A DNA stretch of 64,000 bases. Origin: [Phialemoniopsis] sp. UDSM-2020 (Eukaryota; Ascomycota; Sordariomycetes; Thyridiales; Thyridiaceae). A program made the translations under genes and the position numbers. The stretch covers positions 2,099,501 to 2,163,500 of the forward strand of contig JAEILZ010000009.1 in assembly GCA_018873225.1 (NCBI GenBank), in the 5' to 3' direction. Of the stretch, positions 22,065-31,416 are shown in pieces (the first letter of the stretch is position 1; each line of letters opens with the position of its first letter). Under the pieces are notes generated by a model. It saw only the letters and a list, made by a program, of their open reading frames with translations, did not search any database and had not been told where the DNA came from.

Positions 22065-22598
22065 CTAAATGGCGCTGCACTTGCCATAGTCCTGCTGGCA
22101 TCCATTCATCCTCCAGCAGTGTTCAGTCGTATTTCCACAGTGTCCACTAAGACAATCCGTCAGCACGCAGCACATTTCATCCTCGATGTTGAGTTGCACT
22201 TACTATTGAGAGCAGCATATAAGCGAATCGGTCGAGCAGCGGTACCCAAACTGCCCGTCGCCCATCTTGCCGCAAGTCCCATCGGGCGTGACCGTCACGC
22301 CGTCCTTGGGGGCGTAGCAGGCATTGCTCCCGGGCGCAACGTAGTCGGCCTGACAGCCCAGCGACGTCAGGCAGTAGGCGTCTCCCGAACCGCAGAAGCC
22401 GTATCCGGAGCAGCAACGCTTGTCAAAGGGGCAGAAATACTCGCCGCCAGGCTGCACACCGCAGGTACCGTCTGGTGAGACCTGCTTCTGCTGTCTCACG
22501 TCGAGCGAGACGGGGAGAGCAACCGGCAGAGAGGGATGGCCCGCGGCGCTCAGCCAGGTGGTTGGGAGAGCGGCAAGCAGGAGGAAGGAGACGAGCAT
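22065..22598 (-). CDS. Secreted protein with two hevein-type chitin-binding domains
   Basis: Exons 22598-22204 and 22146-22065 give 158 aa. The 57-bp intron (GTAAGT...CTTAG) lies inside the second domain. Residues 1-20 are a signal peptide (MLVSFLLLAALPTTWLSAAG). A short linker is followed by two type-1 chitin-binding (hevein) domains. Domain 1 includes CPFDKRCCSGYGFCGSGDAYC and domain 2 includes CSTDSLICCSQYGHCGNTTEHC. Both keep the CCS-x-YG-x-CG core with its aromatic ligand positions. No catalytic domain is attached, so it is likely a cell-wall or apoplastic chitin-binding protein, for example shielding hyphal chitin. This is a role known for some small lectin-like fungal effectors; here it is inferred. 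Confidence 0.88.
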
Positions 22599-23401
22599 AT
22601 TGACGAGTGTCTATACTACAGCAGCTATGAGTACAGGAGATCTGAAGGTGTAGTATGGCAAGTCTCTGACGTTGTCATAATGATTGGGAATGGCAACTTT
22701 AATATGCAATTGAAGCGCATTTTGGGATCTTCTATCGCCGGTCAGCGCTTGGCGGACGAACGAGAGAACGCAACGGTGGCTGCAATTGACCAATAAAGAG
22801 GAGTCGAACAAGGACTTTACATGAAACTATCGATTTCTTTCCGGTGATTACTGGCGTGTCATCGCATGACAATAATCCAGAGTCATCTGCGATTCCTCGT
22901 GGCATGGTAGCATTCAGCTCTCAATTCAGGCAGAGCCGAGTTAGCGGGACCATTCAAAAGAAAGAAGGAAAACTTGCGAAGGCGAACCGCGCAGAGGGTC
23001 CAGGTTGATAGAAAGTGAAGTTACATCGTGCTTCGGCTACATGGTCGAACAAGGAGGCTCATATGAGGTCCAAGTCTAGACTACTCTATTATGAGCTTCA
23101 TTAACGCCGAGCGGCAGTGCCACCCTGTCCATTCCTCCAGCAAGTCCAAAAAGGTGTTACAGCCCTTGCATGATCATATCCGACATACTTCACGCAAATG
23201 GAAAGGAATCCCTCGAAACATGTGGGTCGAATTATTGTCCAGAAGACCGCGACTGCTTCTACTGCATATGAGAGTGTCTATTAATTCTAAAATCATGACT
23301 TCGTCCAAATGAATGCTGATATCCATACATATAACATGATGAAGACCCGTCGTCTTGAAATCTTGTGTATCCCCTCTTACCCAGCTTTTGTCTAGGTCAT
23401 T
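22599..23401. other. Intergenic region
   Basis: About 800 bp between the chitin-binding gene start and the 3' end of the DHA1 transporter; only short open frames, nothing supported. Confidence 0.5.
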
Positions 23402-25256
23402 CTAAACCTTTGCATACCTGCTCTTTGCTCGAATGGACTTGCCGTACTTGAAGAACAGATAGGGGAAAGGCATCATTGCCACTGTCAGGAACGCCACTAA
23501 CGATGATGCCCACTGGAAGCCCAGGCTCTCGTACATCTGATTGCCAAAGAGCGGGAATATACCTGCAGTGGAGAGTCTCAGTATTCCGTGTTCTATCGTC
23601 AAAGCTCTTGGTGACTGTCAACTTACCAGCGAAAAGACAGCGAACGAAAGCATTCGCTGCCAGTGCACTCGCTGCATATTCAGGGTATGCATCGACCAAG
23701 AACGTGAAGATACCGATGAAAATCAAGATGTTGCTGAAGATCCACACTGTCAGGTATGTACAATGTGACAAGATGCAAGCACAACTTACCCGGTGCCAAA
23801 GAGCAGCGAACCAATGATAGGAACAATCCAGTGCACACTGGCATACGAAGTCCACGCAAACAGAAAGAGCCCTATGGGGACAATTCCGGCGCCGAGAATT
23901 GCAGGCGGCAATCGAAACTCAGGTTCTCCGTGCCCTGATTTCGATAACTCACCCATGTTGCTGATGAGTCGGGCGCGGATTCGGTGCCATACGGGATCCG
24001 TGGACACCCCGATGATGAGCCCACAGCCGATGCCCAAAAATGACAAACCTATCTGCCAGAGATTGAAGCCATGATTCGTCCCAAAGATGAGTGGGAAAGC
24101 ACCAAAGAAGAGATAGAGAATACCGAGAAGAATCGCCGAGTACACGCAGAGGCTCAGGCACATGGGCTCGAAGATGAGCAGCTGGAACGGCCGCAAGAGG
24201 GACAACGCAACGGTTCGGTGAATGGACTTTGTTGATAGCTCCATCGGGGCTTTCCATCGTTCGTCGCCGGTCGTCGCTCGGAGTTGTCGAGCTTTGTTGC
24301 GAAGGAGGACAGGATCTTGCCAGTTTGTTAGCCCTTGAAATTCATCCTTCTGTGAAGTACATGCTCAGAAACTGCTTACGGTATGTTTCGGGCACCAGAA
24401 AGATGATGGCTACCAGTATGGTCCCTGCCCATACCAAGAGCACGTAGTACGTCCATCTCCAATGCAGATTATAATTGACAAATCCTCCGATGAGAGGTCC
24501 GATGCAAGGTCCTAGAAACGGAGACACCGAGAAGATGGCCATTGGGAATGAGAGCTCATGTTTCGAAAACAGGTCGCCGACGGTGCCGCCCGAGACAGCA
24601 AGAAAGGTGCCGCCAGAGAACCCGTTCAGAAACCGCGCTATGAGCATGGTCTCGATGTTTCGTGCCACGGCTTGCGGCACAAGCCAGATCACATACGACG
24701 TCCAAGTCACCAGATAGATTGGTCGTCGACCGTAGAACTCGCTCAAGGGGCTGAATAGCATAGGACCGCAGGCCATGCCGAACACGAAAAGTGTCAAGCC
24801 CAGCACCGATACAATCCTAGAGTTTCCGAATTCAGCCTCCATGTGTTGATATGTCGAGGTGTAGATTGAGCTTGAACCCGTCCTGTTGCGCAAAACATCA
24901 GCAACATGTTCAAACCCGTTGCTTTCGTTGAGGTTCAGAGGGTCCTTACACGCAGAGGCTAGTTGTGCACACAATGATGACCATCGCCCACTTTCTAGCT
25001 TTGCCAAAGCTTCGCGGGCACAAGGGATCCTCGTCACCGCCATCCCACCCTACCTTGAAAGACTCGGACATTGTTTCAGTAGACGTGGTCGACTCGGAGA
25101 TATCCTGGGAATCGCTTTCTTCGTCTAGCGCGGGCAGTCTGCGTACTCAGCAATGTTCTTTCGTGAAAATAGAACTTGGTAAATCTGCACTTACTTCTTC
25201 TCCTCTTGTTCTGGGACTGCTGCTTCAGGGATCTGCCGCTCGACCTCCAACATCAT
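23402..25256 (-). CDS. MFS drug:H+ antiporter, DHA1 family
   Basis: Predicted plasma-membrane exporter of small molecules. Six exons: 25256-25195, 25138-24950, 24882-24380, 24315-23790, 23733-23627 and 23562-23402. They join in frame to 515 aa. The acidic N-terminal tail leads into VGWDGGDEDPLCPRSFGKARKW, the usual lead-in to TM1 in fungal DHA1 proteins. SEFYGRRPIY is the loop 2-3 motif; FLGPCIGPLIGGF matches antiporter motif C; PETYHPVLLRNKARQLR opens the central loop; VDAYPEYAASALAANAFVR lies near TM10-11. For intron 4 I used the acceptor at 23734 because the earlier CAG breaks the frame. The upstream region holds three copies of a CTCGGCCG-type site shared with the next three genes. Confidence 0.9.
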
Positions 25257-25482
25257 GGCCAACTCTTCCTCCGTCTTTCAGCTGAAGAGAGCGTAGTGAT
25301 GATAGAGGGTGGTTAGTTTGGAACGGTCCGTACGTTGAGCTAGATCAAGAACCTGTGAGAGAACCGACTAAAGTCGATTGTCGTCCTGCTCTTCGTCCGA
25401 TACAAGTTCCGAGCTATCCAGATCAGGCCAAGAGAATTAGGGCCAGTTGGTGAGGCACTACTGATTGAAGGGTCCTTGTTGC

Positions 25483-25490
25483 CGGCCGAG
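25483..25490. promoter_or_regulatory. Partial regulon site CGGCCGAG
   Basis: Half-extended copy of the palindrome CTCGGCCGAG, about 230 bp upstream of the DHA1 start. Weak alone; notable because two more copies lie within 180 bp. Confidence 0.4.
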
Positions 25491-25545
25491 CTCGTCAGAT
25501 CTAGATCGTGCTAGGAGGATTGCGCTAGTTTTTCAAGAAAGCAAT

Positions 25546-25553
25546 CTCGGCCG
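25546..25553. promoter_or_regulatory. Partial regulon site CTCGGCCG
   Basis: Eight of the ten bases of CTCGGCCGAG, about 290 bp upstream of the DHA1 start. Confidence 0.4.
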
Positions 25554-25651
25554 TCTTGGATCACGCCATCAAAAACTCGTACGAAGCTCTGAGCGAAGAT
25601 CACTGTGGTTCTCAGCATTGAGGGGCAAGTTGCAAGGATTGAGAGTACCAC

Positions 25652-25661
25652 CTCGGCCGAG
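25652..25661. promoter_or_regulatory. Full regulon site CTCGGCCGAG
   Basis: Perfect 10-bp palindrome with abutting CGG/CCG triplets, about 400 bp upstream of the DHA1 start, directly before an AT-rich stretch. The same 10-mer occurs in the beta-glucosidase/permease promoter and in the Zn2Cys6 gene promoter. Confidence 0.55.
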
Positions 25662-26011
25662 ATGATATATTAATGTGGAGCGGGGCACGTCTTCTCTGCC
25701 CGAGATCGCAATGCCTAGCGTTCAGAGTTGCATTTGTCGGAAGGGATCGGCCTCATTTCTCATCGACCGGGCTTGGACTGATCACGGCGATCTTCCGATT
25801 CGCAACGTGGTCTTGGGCTAGAGCATAACATCGAGCCTGGAAAACCTGGTTGGCTGAAGAGGCCATCCTTTGCATTGGTCACCTGCAGACGAAGGTTAGA
25901 TCAAGATATCGGATGGTGTTGCTGCAGGACAGTCGTCGAAATATTCTCCGGGCTATCTCTGCGAGGGTTTCAACGAGTCATGTATCCGTGCTGTGTCTAT
26001 GATCTATGTAA

Positions 26012-28564
26012 TTACTCTACAATAACTTCCACAGTAGCCGCCACGTCCCGAGAGCTCGTGCCAACGAAACACTCGTAGCGACCCTTGTCAACCCTCCATT
26101 TGCCACCAGAACCGGGACCACCCTTCCCCTCGACGTCGAACCAAGTGACCGCCTTTTTGTCCAAAGTGATGTTGACTGTTCTGGACTCCCCTGCAGGCAC
26201 CAGCACTTTAGCAAACCCGACCAGCGACTTCGGCGCGGCGTCACGCCCCTTCTGCTCGATCACGGGTGACGGTGCAACATAGACCTGAACCACCTCTGCA
26301 CCATCGACAGCACCGGTATTCGTCACAGTAGCAGAGATGACTACCTCGCTGTTCTTCTCACACTGTATCGTGCCGCTCGCCTTGACATCAGTTACGCTGA
26401 AGCTCGTATACGACAGCCCATAGCCAAACGGCCACAACGGCTCAATCTTCTTCTCATCAAACCACCTGTAGCCGACGAGCACCCCCTCGCCGATCTCAGC
26501 ATAATCCCTCTCCACGTCTCCAGGGAACCACTCGTGCGAGCCGTGGTCCTCGAGCCGGCGCGGGAACGTGACGGGCATCTTGCCGCTGGGGCTGACGCGC
26601 CCGAGCAGCACGTCGGCGAGCGCGTTGCCGTTCTCCTGCCCCTGGTACCACGCGTGCAAGACGGCCGGCGCGGCGCCCGCCCACGGCATCGCGATGGCGC
26701 TCGCCGACTGCGTGACGACGACCGTGCGCGGGTTGGCCGCGCACACGGCCGCGACGAGCTCGTCCGTCCGGCGCGGCAGGGCGAGCGAGGTGCGGTCGAT
26801 GCCTTCCTTTTCCGTGTCGTTGTTGTGCCCGACGACGAGGACGACCGTGTCTGCTTCCTTGGCCAGGGCCAGCGCTTCGTCGAAGAGGGCCTGCTCGTCG
26901 ATCTGGAGCTGTACGCCGACGCGGAGGCCGGAGAGCGTGTGGAAGAGCGTGTTGTCGTGGGCGGGGACTGGCGGGGTGACTACCACGTTGTCCACGCGGA
27001 ACTGGTAGGCTTTGTCGGCCTCCAGATCCAGCTCGGCGAAGCGGTTCGCACTTCCGCAGTTCATAAAGGTCCCGCCCGTTTGGGTCCAGTGCGAGTTGTC
27101 GATCGCGAGCTTGTCGTCGATGTAGAGCTTGGTCTGCCCGGTGTTCGACAGACTGAACTGGTAGGTCCCAGTAGTAGTGGGTGTTAGCACACCAGTGACC
27201 CGGTAGCAGTGCGGCTTGCCGCGGAGTGACTCGGGGGTGTCTCCGTCGCTCATCATGAACAGGACCGAGTTTTGCCAGTAAGAGGTGCCAACCACCGGAC
27301 CCTGGAACTCGTGGCCGGCGTAAAAGTCAACCTGGATACCGGTCTTGGTGCCGTCAGGGGTTCTGAGCATGGGTCCGGGTAGAGGTGGCTGCAGGTTGGT
27401 GAGAAAGCCCCGGGAGAATGATATGTCAACATCTGGGTTGATCTCTTCAGCAGCTTTGGAGATCGATTCATAAGGAGTGGTAATGTAGTACGGGTTGACG
27501 GCGGCGGACCCAGTACCACCGGTCGTAGGCTTTTGAGCATTCGGGCCCAGGATAGCCAGTTTTCGCATTCCTTGCGGTTTGAGTGGGAGTATCTGGTTGC
27601 TATTCTTCAACAGGACAATGGAACCATTGGCCGCCTCCCGTGCGATCTGACGGAACTCGGGGAGATCGGAATCTCGCTCCCCCTCTGATGAGCCCCGGTC
27701 GGGGTCTAGCAAACCGGCACGCTCGAGAAGCTTGAGGAGCCTCCTGATGGAAGCATCTAGGTGCTCCTTCTCCGAAACCTTGCCGGATTGCACGGCTTCC
27801 AGAAGAGCAGCACCGTAGCGGATCGGAGGGCCAGGCATCTCCAGGTCCGTGCTGGCGATGATGCTCTTCACAGTATCGTTCAGCCCACCCCAGTCGCTCA
27901 TGGCCAGCTCGTCGTATCCCCACTCGCCTCGCAGGATATCTTGTAGTAAAAAAGGGTGGCAGTCGGCATGTTCCCCGTTGATCTTCGGATAGGCGGTCAT
28001 GACGGTCCAAGGCTTAGCTTCAAGGGCCATCTCGAACGGTTTGAGGTATATCTCCCGCAGCGTCCTCTCGTCGATCTGCTGGTCCATGTTGAACCGTCTT
28101 GTCTCCATGTCGTTCAGGACAAAGTGCTTCATGCAAGCACCGACAAACTGCTGCACGCCCTTGATGTAGCTGGTCGCCATCACGCCCGTGAGGTAGGGAT
28201 CTTCGCCAAAGTTTTCAAAGTTGCGGCCGCCGAGGGGGGAGCGGCTGATATTCATCGTCGGCGCGAGAAGGACGTGCGAGTTCTTGCTACGAGTCTCTGC
28301 GCCCAGGACACCGCCGACTCGCTCGATGAGGGCAGGGTCAAAGGTCGCGGCCAGCGAGATGCCGCAGGGGATGAATGTAGTGTGAGTGCCATCGGTCCAA
28401 GTTGCGCCGCGAACGCCCGCTGGGCCATCGGTCGTCTTGAGGCTTCTGATCCCAAGACGGTCAACATTGTAGGTCTCCCACATGTTCTTTCCAGCAACTA
28501 GCAGACATTTTTCCTCAAGAGTCAATGCCTCTAGAAGAGACTCAATCCTCGACTTTGGAGCCAT
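26012..28564 (-). CDS. GH3 beta-glucosidase with PA14 insert, intracellular
   Basis: Predicted to hydrolyse beta-glucosides, releasing glucose and an aglycone or sugar. Single exon, 850 aa. The TIM-barrel domain contains TTDGPAGVRG, RNFENFGEDP and KHFVLND, with the nucleophile in AMSDWGG (D224). The second domain carries the likely acid/base Glu in TEKEGIDR (about E587). A PA14 domain (about residues 405-555, with VDFYAGHEF, TGTYQFSLSNTG and LYIDDK) is inserted in the second domain, as in the Kluyveromyces marxianus enzyme. A fibronectin-III-like domain ends the protein. There is no signal peptide: the chosen Met begins MAPKSRIESLL, right at the conserved start, and the longer upstream frame is not a secretion signal. 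Cytosolic hydrolysis implies import of the glycoside; the divergent permease fits this. Confidence 0.93.
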   Translation of the reverse strand: MAPKSRIESLLEALTLEEKCLLVAGKNMWETYNVDRLGIRSLKTTDGPAGVRGATWTDGTHTTFIPCGISLAATFDPALIERVGGVLGAETRSKNSHVLLAPTMNISRSPLGGRNFENFGEDPYLTGVMATSYIKGVQQFVGACMKHFVLNDMETRRFNMDQQIDERTLREIYLKPFEMALEAKPWTVMTAYPKINGEHADCHPFLLQDILRGEWGYDELAMSDWGGLNDTVKSIIASTDLEMPGPPIRYGAALLEAVQSGKVSEKEHLDASIRRLLKLLERAGLLDPDRGSSEGERDSDLPEFRQIAREAANGSIVLLKNSNQILPLKPQGMRKLAILGPNAQKPTTGGTGSAAVNPYYITTPYESISKAAEEINPDVDISFSRGFLTNLQPPLPGPMLRTPDGTKTGIQVDFYAGHEFQGPVVGTSYWQNSVLFMMSDGDTPESLRGKPHCYRVTGVLTPTTTGTYQFSLSNTGQTKLYIDDKLAIDNSHWTQTGGTFMNCGSANRFAELDLEADKAYQFRVDNVVVTPPVPAHDNTLFHTLSGLRVGVQLQIDEQALFDEALALAKEADTVVLVVGHNNDTEKEGIDRTSLALPRRTDELVAAVCAANPRTVVVTQSASAIAMPWAGAAPAVLHAWYQGQENGNALADVLLGRVSPSGKMPVTFPRRLEDHGSHEWFPGDVERDYAEIGEGVLVGYRWFDEKKIEPLWPFGYGLSYTSFSVTDVKASGTIQCEKNSEVVISATVTNTGAVDGAEVVQVYVAPSPVIEQKGRDAAPKSLVGFAKVLVPAGESRTVNITLDKKAVTWFDVEGKGGPGSGGKWRVDKGRYECFVGTSSRDVAATVEVIVE

Positions 28565-29231
28565 GGTGACGATGGTGCACACGGCTGGCGTCGATAGTTG
28601 TCGCAAACGATGTGTGAAGAGAGGCTTGCAGTTTTCGACAACCCTCAAGACATCATGTTGGCAAAGAAGAACCCGCAGATCAAGATGCCCTTCCTCGTTT
28701 GCACCCTTGAGTCTCCATCTCGGGTGAGTTGCACAAGAGTTTCCCCCGCTGTGGATTCCTCATTCCAAGACCAAAACTCGGCCGAGTTTTGGCGTCCCCT
28801 TGCAAATTTGCACTCCGCTAGTCAAGAGCCGGAGAGCGCACCGCTCCGTTTTCGTGTCATGTGTGCAGCACAATTGGTCTGTCTGCAGGCTGTGGGTACA
28901 CAGTTGTTAAGTTGATTGGGCCTTTGGACCGACCTGGCTTCTCTCCATGGGGAACCAAACCCGGAAACTGGGGGTGAGCATGCAACCCACAATCCTATCA
29001 AGTCATTATTTGCCGGAGTGAACGAGCCTGGCTCGACGCAGGGATCGGCTCTTCTCATCCCCTCATCTATATAACAAGGGACTGGCACCTGGTAGCGAGT
29101 TGCTGCCTCATCTGCCGTTCCTCGTGCTTCAAACCATCGCGCATCGCCTGCTGTGGCCTTCTTTGCCATACTTTTCGCTCGATCGTGTAGAGACACTCTT
29201 CAAGCAAAGTCGTTAGATCAGCTCGTCGAAG
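28565..29231. promoter_or_regulatory. Shared divergent promoter of beta-glucosidase and permease
   Basis: 667 bp between two divergent starts. It contains a perfect 22-bp palindrome (28771-28792) roughly 210 bp from the beta-glucosidase start and 440 bp from the permease start. A TATA-like CTATATAACA lies near 29067, on the permease side. Confidence 0.6.
28771..28792. promoter_or_regulatory. Perfect 22-bp palindrome centred on CTCGGCCGAG
   Basis: Every base pairs with its mirror: CCAAAA, then the core CTCGGCCGAG (28777-28786), then TTTTGG. It sits in the divergent promoter and suits a symmetric Zn2Cys6 dimer site serving both genes. Confidence 0.65.
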
Positions 29232-30841
29232 ATGACTGGCAACTCACCCAAGATGAGCAGCTCGCTCAAGATGAGCCTGACGACGGCTCTTGTCGTTGCC
29301 GTGTGCATCGTCGACTCCGTCACAATCGCCTACGATGGCTCCCTCATGGGCTCCATCAACGTTATGCCCAGCTACAAGAAGTTCTTCAGTCTCACTACTA
29401 CCACAAAGGCCGTCACTTCGGCATCAACGCACATGGGCTCCATCCTGATCGCCCCCTTCGCCGCCATGTACATCGACAAGCGCGGCCGAAAGGAGGGTAT
29501 CATGATCAGTGCTTTTCTCAACATCCTCGGTGCCGTCATTGGTGGTGCGGCGCAGAACGTTGCCATGTTCATCGCGGGCCGCATGATCGTTGGTCTCGGC
29601 TGTGGTCTGGCGCAGACGTCTGCTTCCTCTTACGTATCTGAGACCACGGCGCCCAAGGTCAGACCGTTTGCGTTGGGCATGTATTTTACGTGCTGGGCCA
29701 TCGGAAGTTTCCTCGCTGCAGGATTCAGCTACGGTGTACGTTCTCGAACCTCCCCTTCTTTGTCATATGATCACTTTATAACACCCGATTGTTAGTCGCG
29801 ACAACTCGAGCCATCTGATTGGGCTTGGCGCGTCCCCTCCCTGCTCCAAGGCTTCGCTCCCCTCTTCGTTCTAGTCCTGATCCCCTTCCTGCCCGAGTCG
29901 CCCCGTTGGCTTGCTTACAACGACCGCCAAGAAGAGAGTCTCAAGGTACTGGCCCGTGTCAATGGGTCCACCATCGACGACCCGAGCACCCAGGCACAGT
30001 TCCAGGAGATCATTGAGACGCTTGAGTACGAAAAGACCCAGGGTAAATCCCTCGGATTCCGCGAGATCGTTCGCACGGCACCTAACCGGAAGCGCCTCTA
30101 CCTTGCACTATCCGTTGCGCCGCTCACTATGCTGACAGGTAAAGATCTCAACCTATATCTACTCGACATGCAGAGAATATTAACAATCCTGCTCTAGGGT
30201 CGAACGTGATCACGTACTATTATGGAACAATGCTTTCGCAGGCCGGTATCACCTCGTCCAAGACGCAGATGGAGATCAATCTCGTGCTGTCCGCCTGGCA
30301 GTTCGTCATCGCGCTGACCGGCTCCCTGATGGCAGAGAAGATTGGCCGCAGGATGCTGTGCCTCAGCTCCCTGGGCGTCTGCACCATCATGTTCTACCTC
30401 GTCGGTGCGATGACCTCTGTCTACGGCACGAGCACCAACACGTCGGGCATCTACGGAACAGTGGCGGTCGTCTTCCTCTTCCTCGGCGCCTACTCCTTCG
30501 GTCTGACGCCGCTCACAAACATGTACCAGCCAGAGGTGCTGTCCTACAACATCAGAGCTACTGGGATGTCGCTGTTTGTGGTCTTGGCCAAGTCGTGTGG
30601 TATTTTCGTCACCATGGTATTTCCTTACCTCTTTGACGCGATTGGCTGGAAGACGTACATGGTCAACGCCAGCTGGAACGTGCTTCTGTGGGCGTTTGTC
30701 TTTTTCTTCTGGGTTGAGACCAAGGGCAAGACTCTTGAAGAGATTGACGTCCTGTTTGATGGCGTCAGACACACCAGCGCCCCAGGGCTGAGCCAGCTGA
30801 GGGAGAAGGAGGAGATGATGGCTGTCGAGACCCGGGTGTGA
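29232..30841 (+). CDS. MFS sugar/glycoside permease
   Basis: Predicted proton symporter for a sugar or glycoside at the plasma membrane. Exons 29232-29735, 29796-30138 and 30198-30841 give 496 aa. Sugar-porter motifs are DKRGRKEG (loop 2-3), PESPRWLAYNDRQEESLKVLARVNG, AEKIGRRM (loop 8-9) and the C-terminal ETKGKTLEEIDVLFDG. About 12 hydrophobic segments are visible. It groups by eye with fungal lactose/cellodextrin-type permeases. It is divergent from the intracellular GH3 beta-glucosidase and followed by a Zn2Cys6 gene, an arrangement typical of fungal sugar-utilisation clusters. The exact substrate is unknown. Confidence 0.9.
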
Positions 30842-31268
30842 GACGTAAGCAGGTAGATAGTAGGCCATGAACTGCTGGTAGGCGGGCGGAACTGGCTCAT
30901 ACCTCCAATGAGGCAGTACCGGTGCTTGGGGATGTAGTTAAGTAGTACATGTAAGCAGGTAGGATTTTGAACACCGACAATAGAGTTCAAGCATCTATCT
31001 CAAGTCACAATGACAATAAAATAATCATGGTCTTAGCAGCCTGACTGTATTCTGGTTTCTTAACACAAGAATTCGGCCCTCGGGGCTGTAGAGAACCATC
31101 CGGTAGACGCAAACCAGTGAATCATCGTGCACTTCCACCGCGCGACAGTCAGTCAGTCCCCTTTCTCTCCATCGGAAATAAGCAATGCATGCCGATCTTG
31201 TTTCGCGGCACTTCTGCTCTGCCCTCCACCCCTCATGTCGGTGTGGGGCGGGCACTTGCGTTGAAAAA

Positions 31269-31278
31269 CTCGGCCGAG
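31269..31278. promoter_or_regulatory. Full regulon site CTCGGCCGAG
   Basis: Third full copy of the palindrome, about 140 bp upstream of the Zn2Cys6 start, preceded by AAAAA as in the divergent promoter copy. Confidence 0.55.
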
Positions 31279-31345
31279 CTGTGATCTACGGACTCCAACA
31301 CCATGCCATGACTAGCTCCCTCCACTTCCTCGATGCGCGGCACAA

Positions 31346-31364
31346 TCACACCTCGGCCGTGTGA
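31346..31364. promoter_or_regulatory. Inverted repeat TCACAC/GTGTGA around CTCGGCC
   Basis: A 6-bp inverted repeat flanks a CTCGGCC core and includes CGGCCG (31354-31359). It lies about 55 bp upstream of the regulator start. A variant copy of the regulon site, or a separate operator. Confidence 0.4.
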
Positions 31365-31416
31365 CCTGCAGCCGCGAGAGACACAGTCACGATCTCGATT
31401 CTTACACCCAATCCCA

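Larger units (their letters stand above)
25257..26011. other. Promoter region of the DHA1 gene
   Basis: Between the DHA1 start and the 3' end of the beta-glucosidase gene. Three CGGCCG-centred sites (25483-25490, 25546-25553, 25652-25661) fall here. No gene is seen. Confidence 0.55.
30842..31416. promoter_or_regulatory. Promoter region of the Zn2Cys6 gene
   Basis: 575 bp between permease stop and regulator start. Two CGGCCG-centred sites lie at 31269-31278 and 31352-31361, within 150 bp of the start codon, suggesting autoregulation. Confidence 0.5.
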
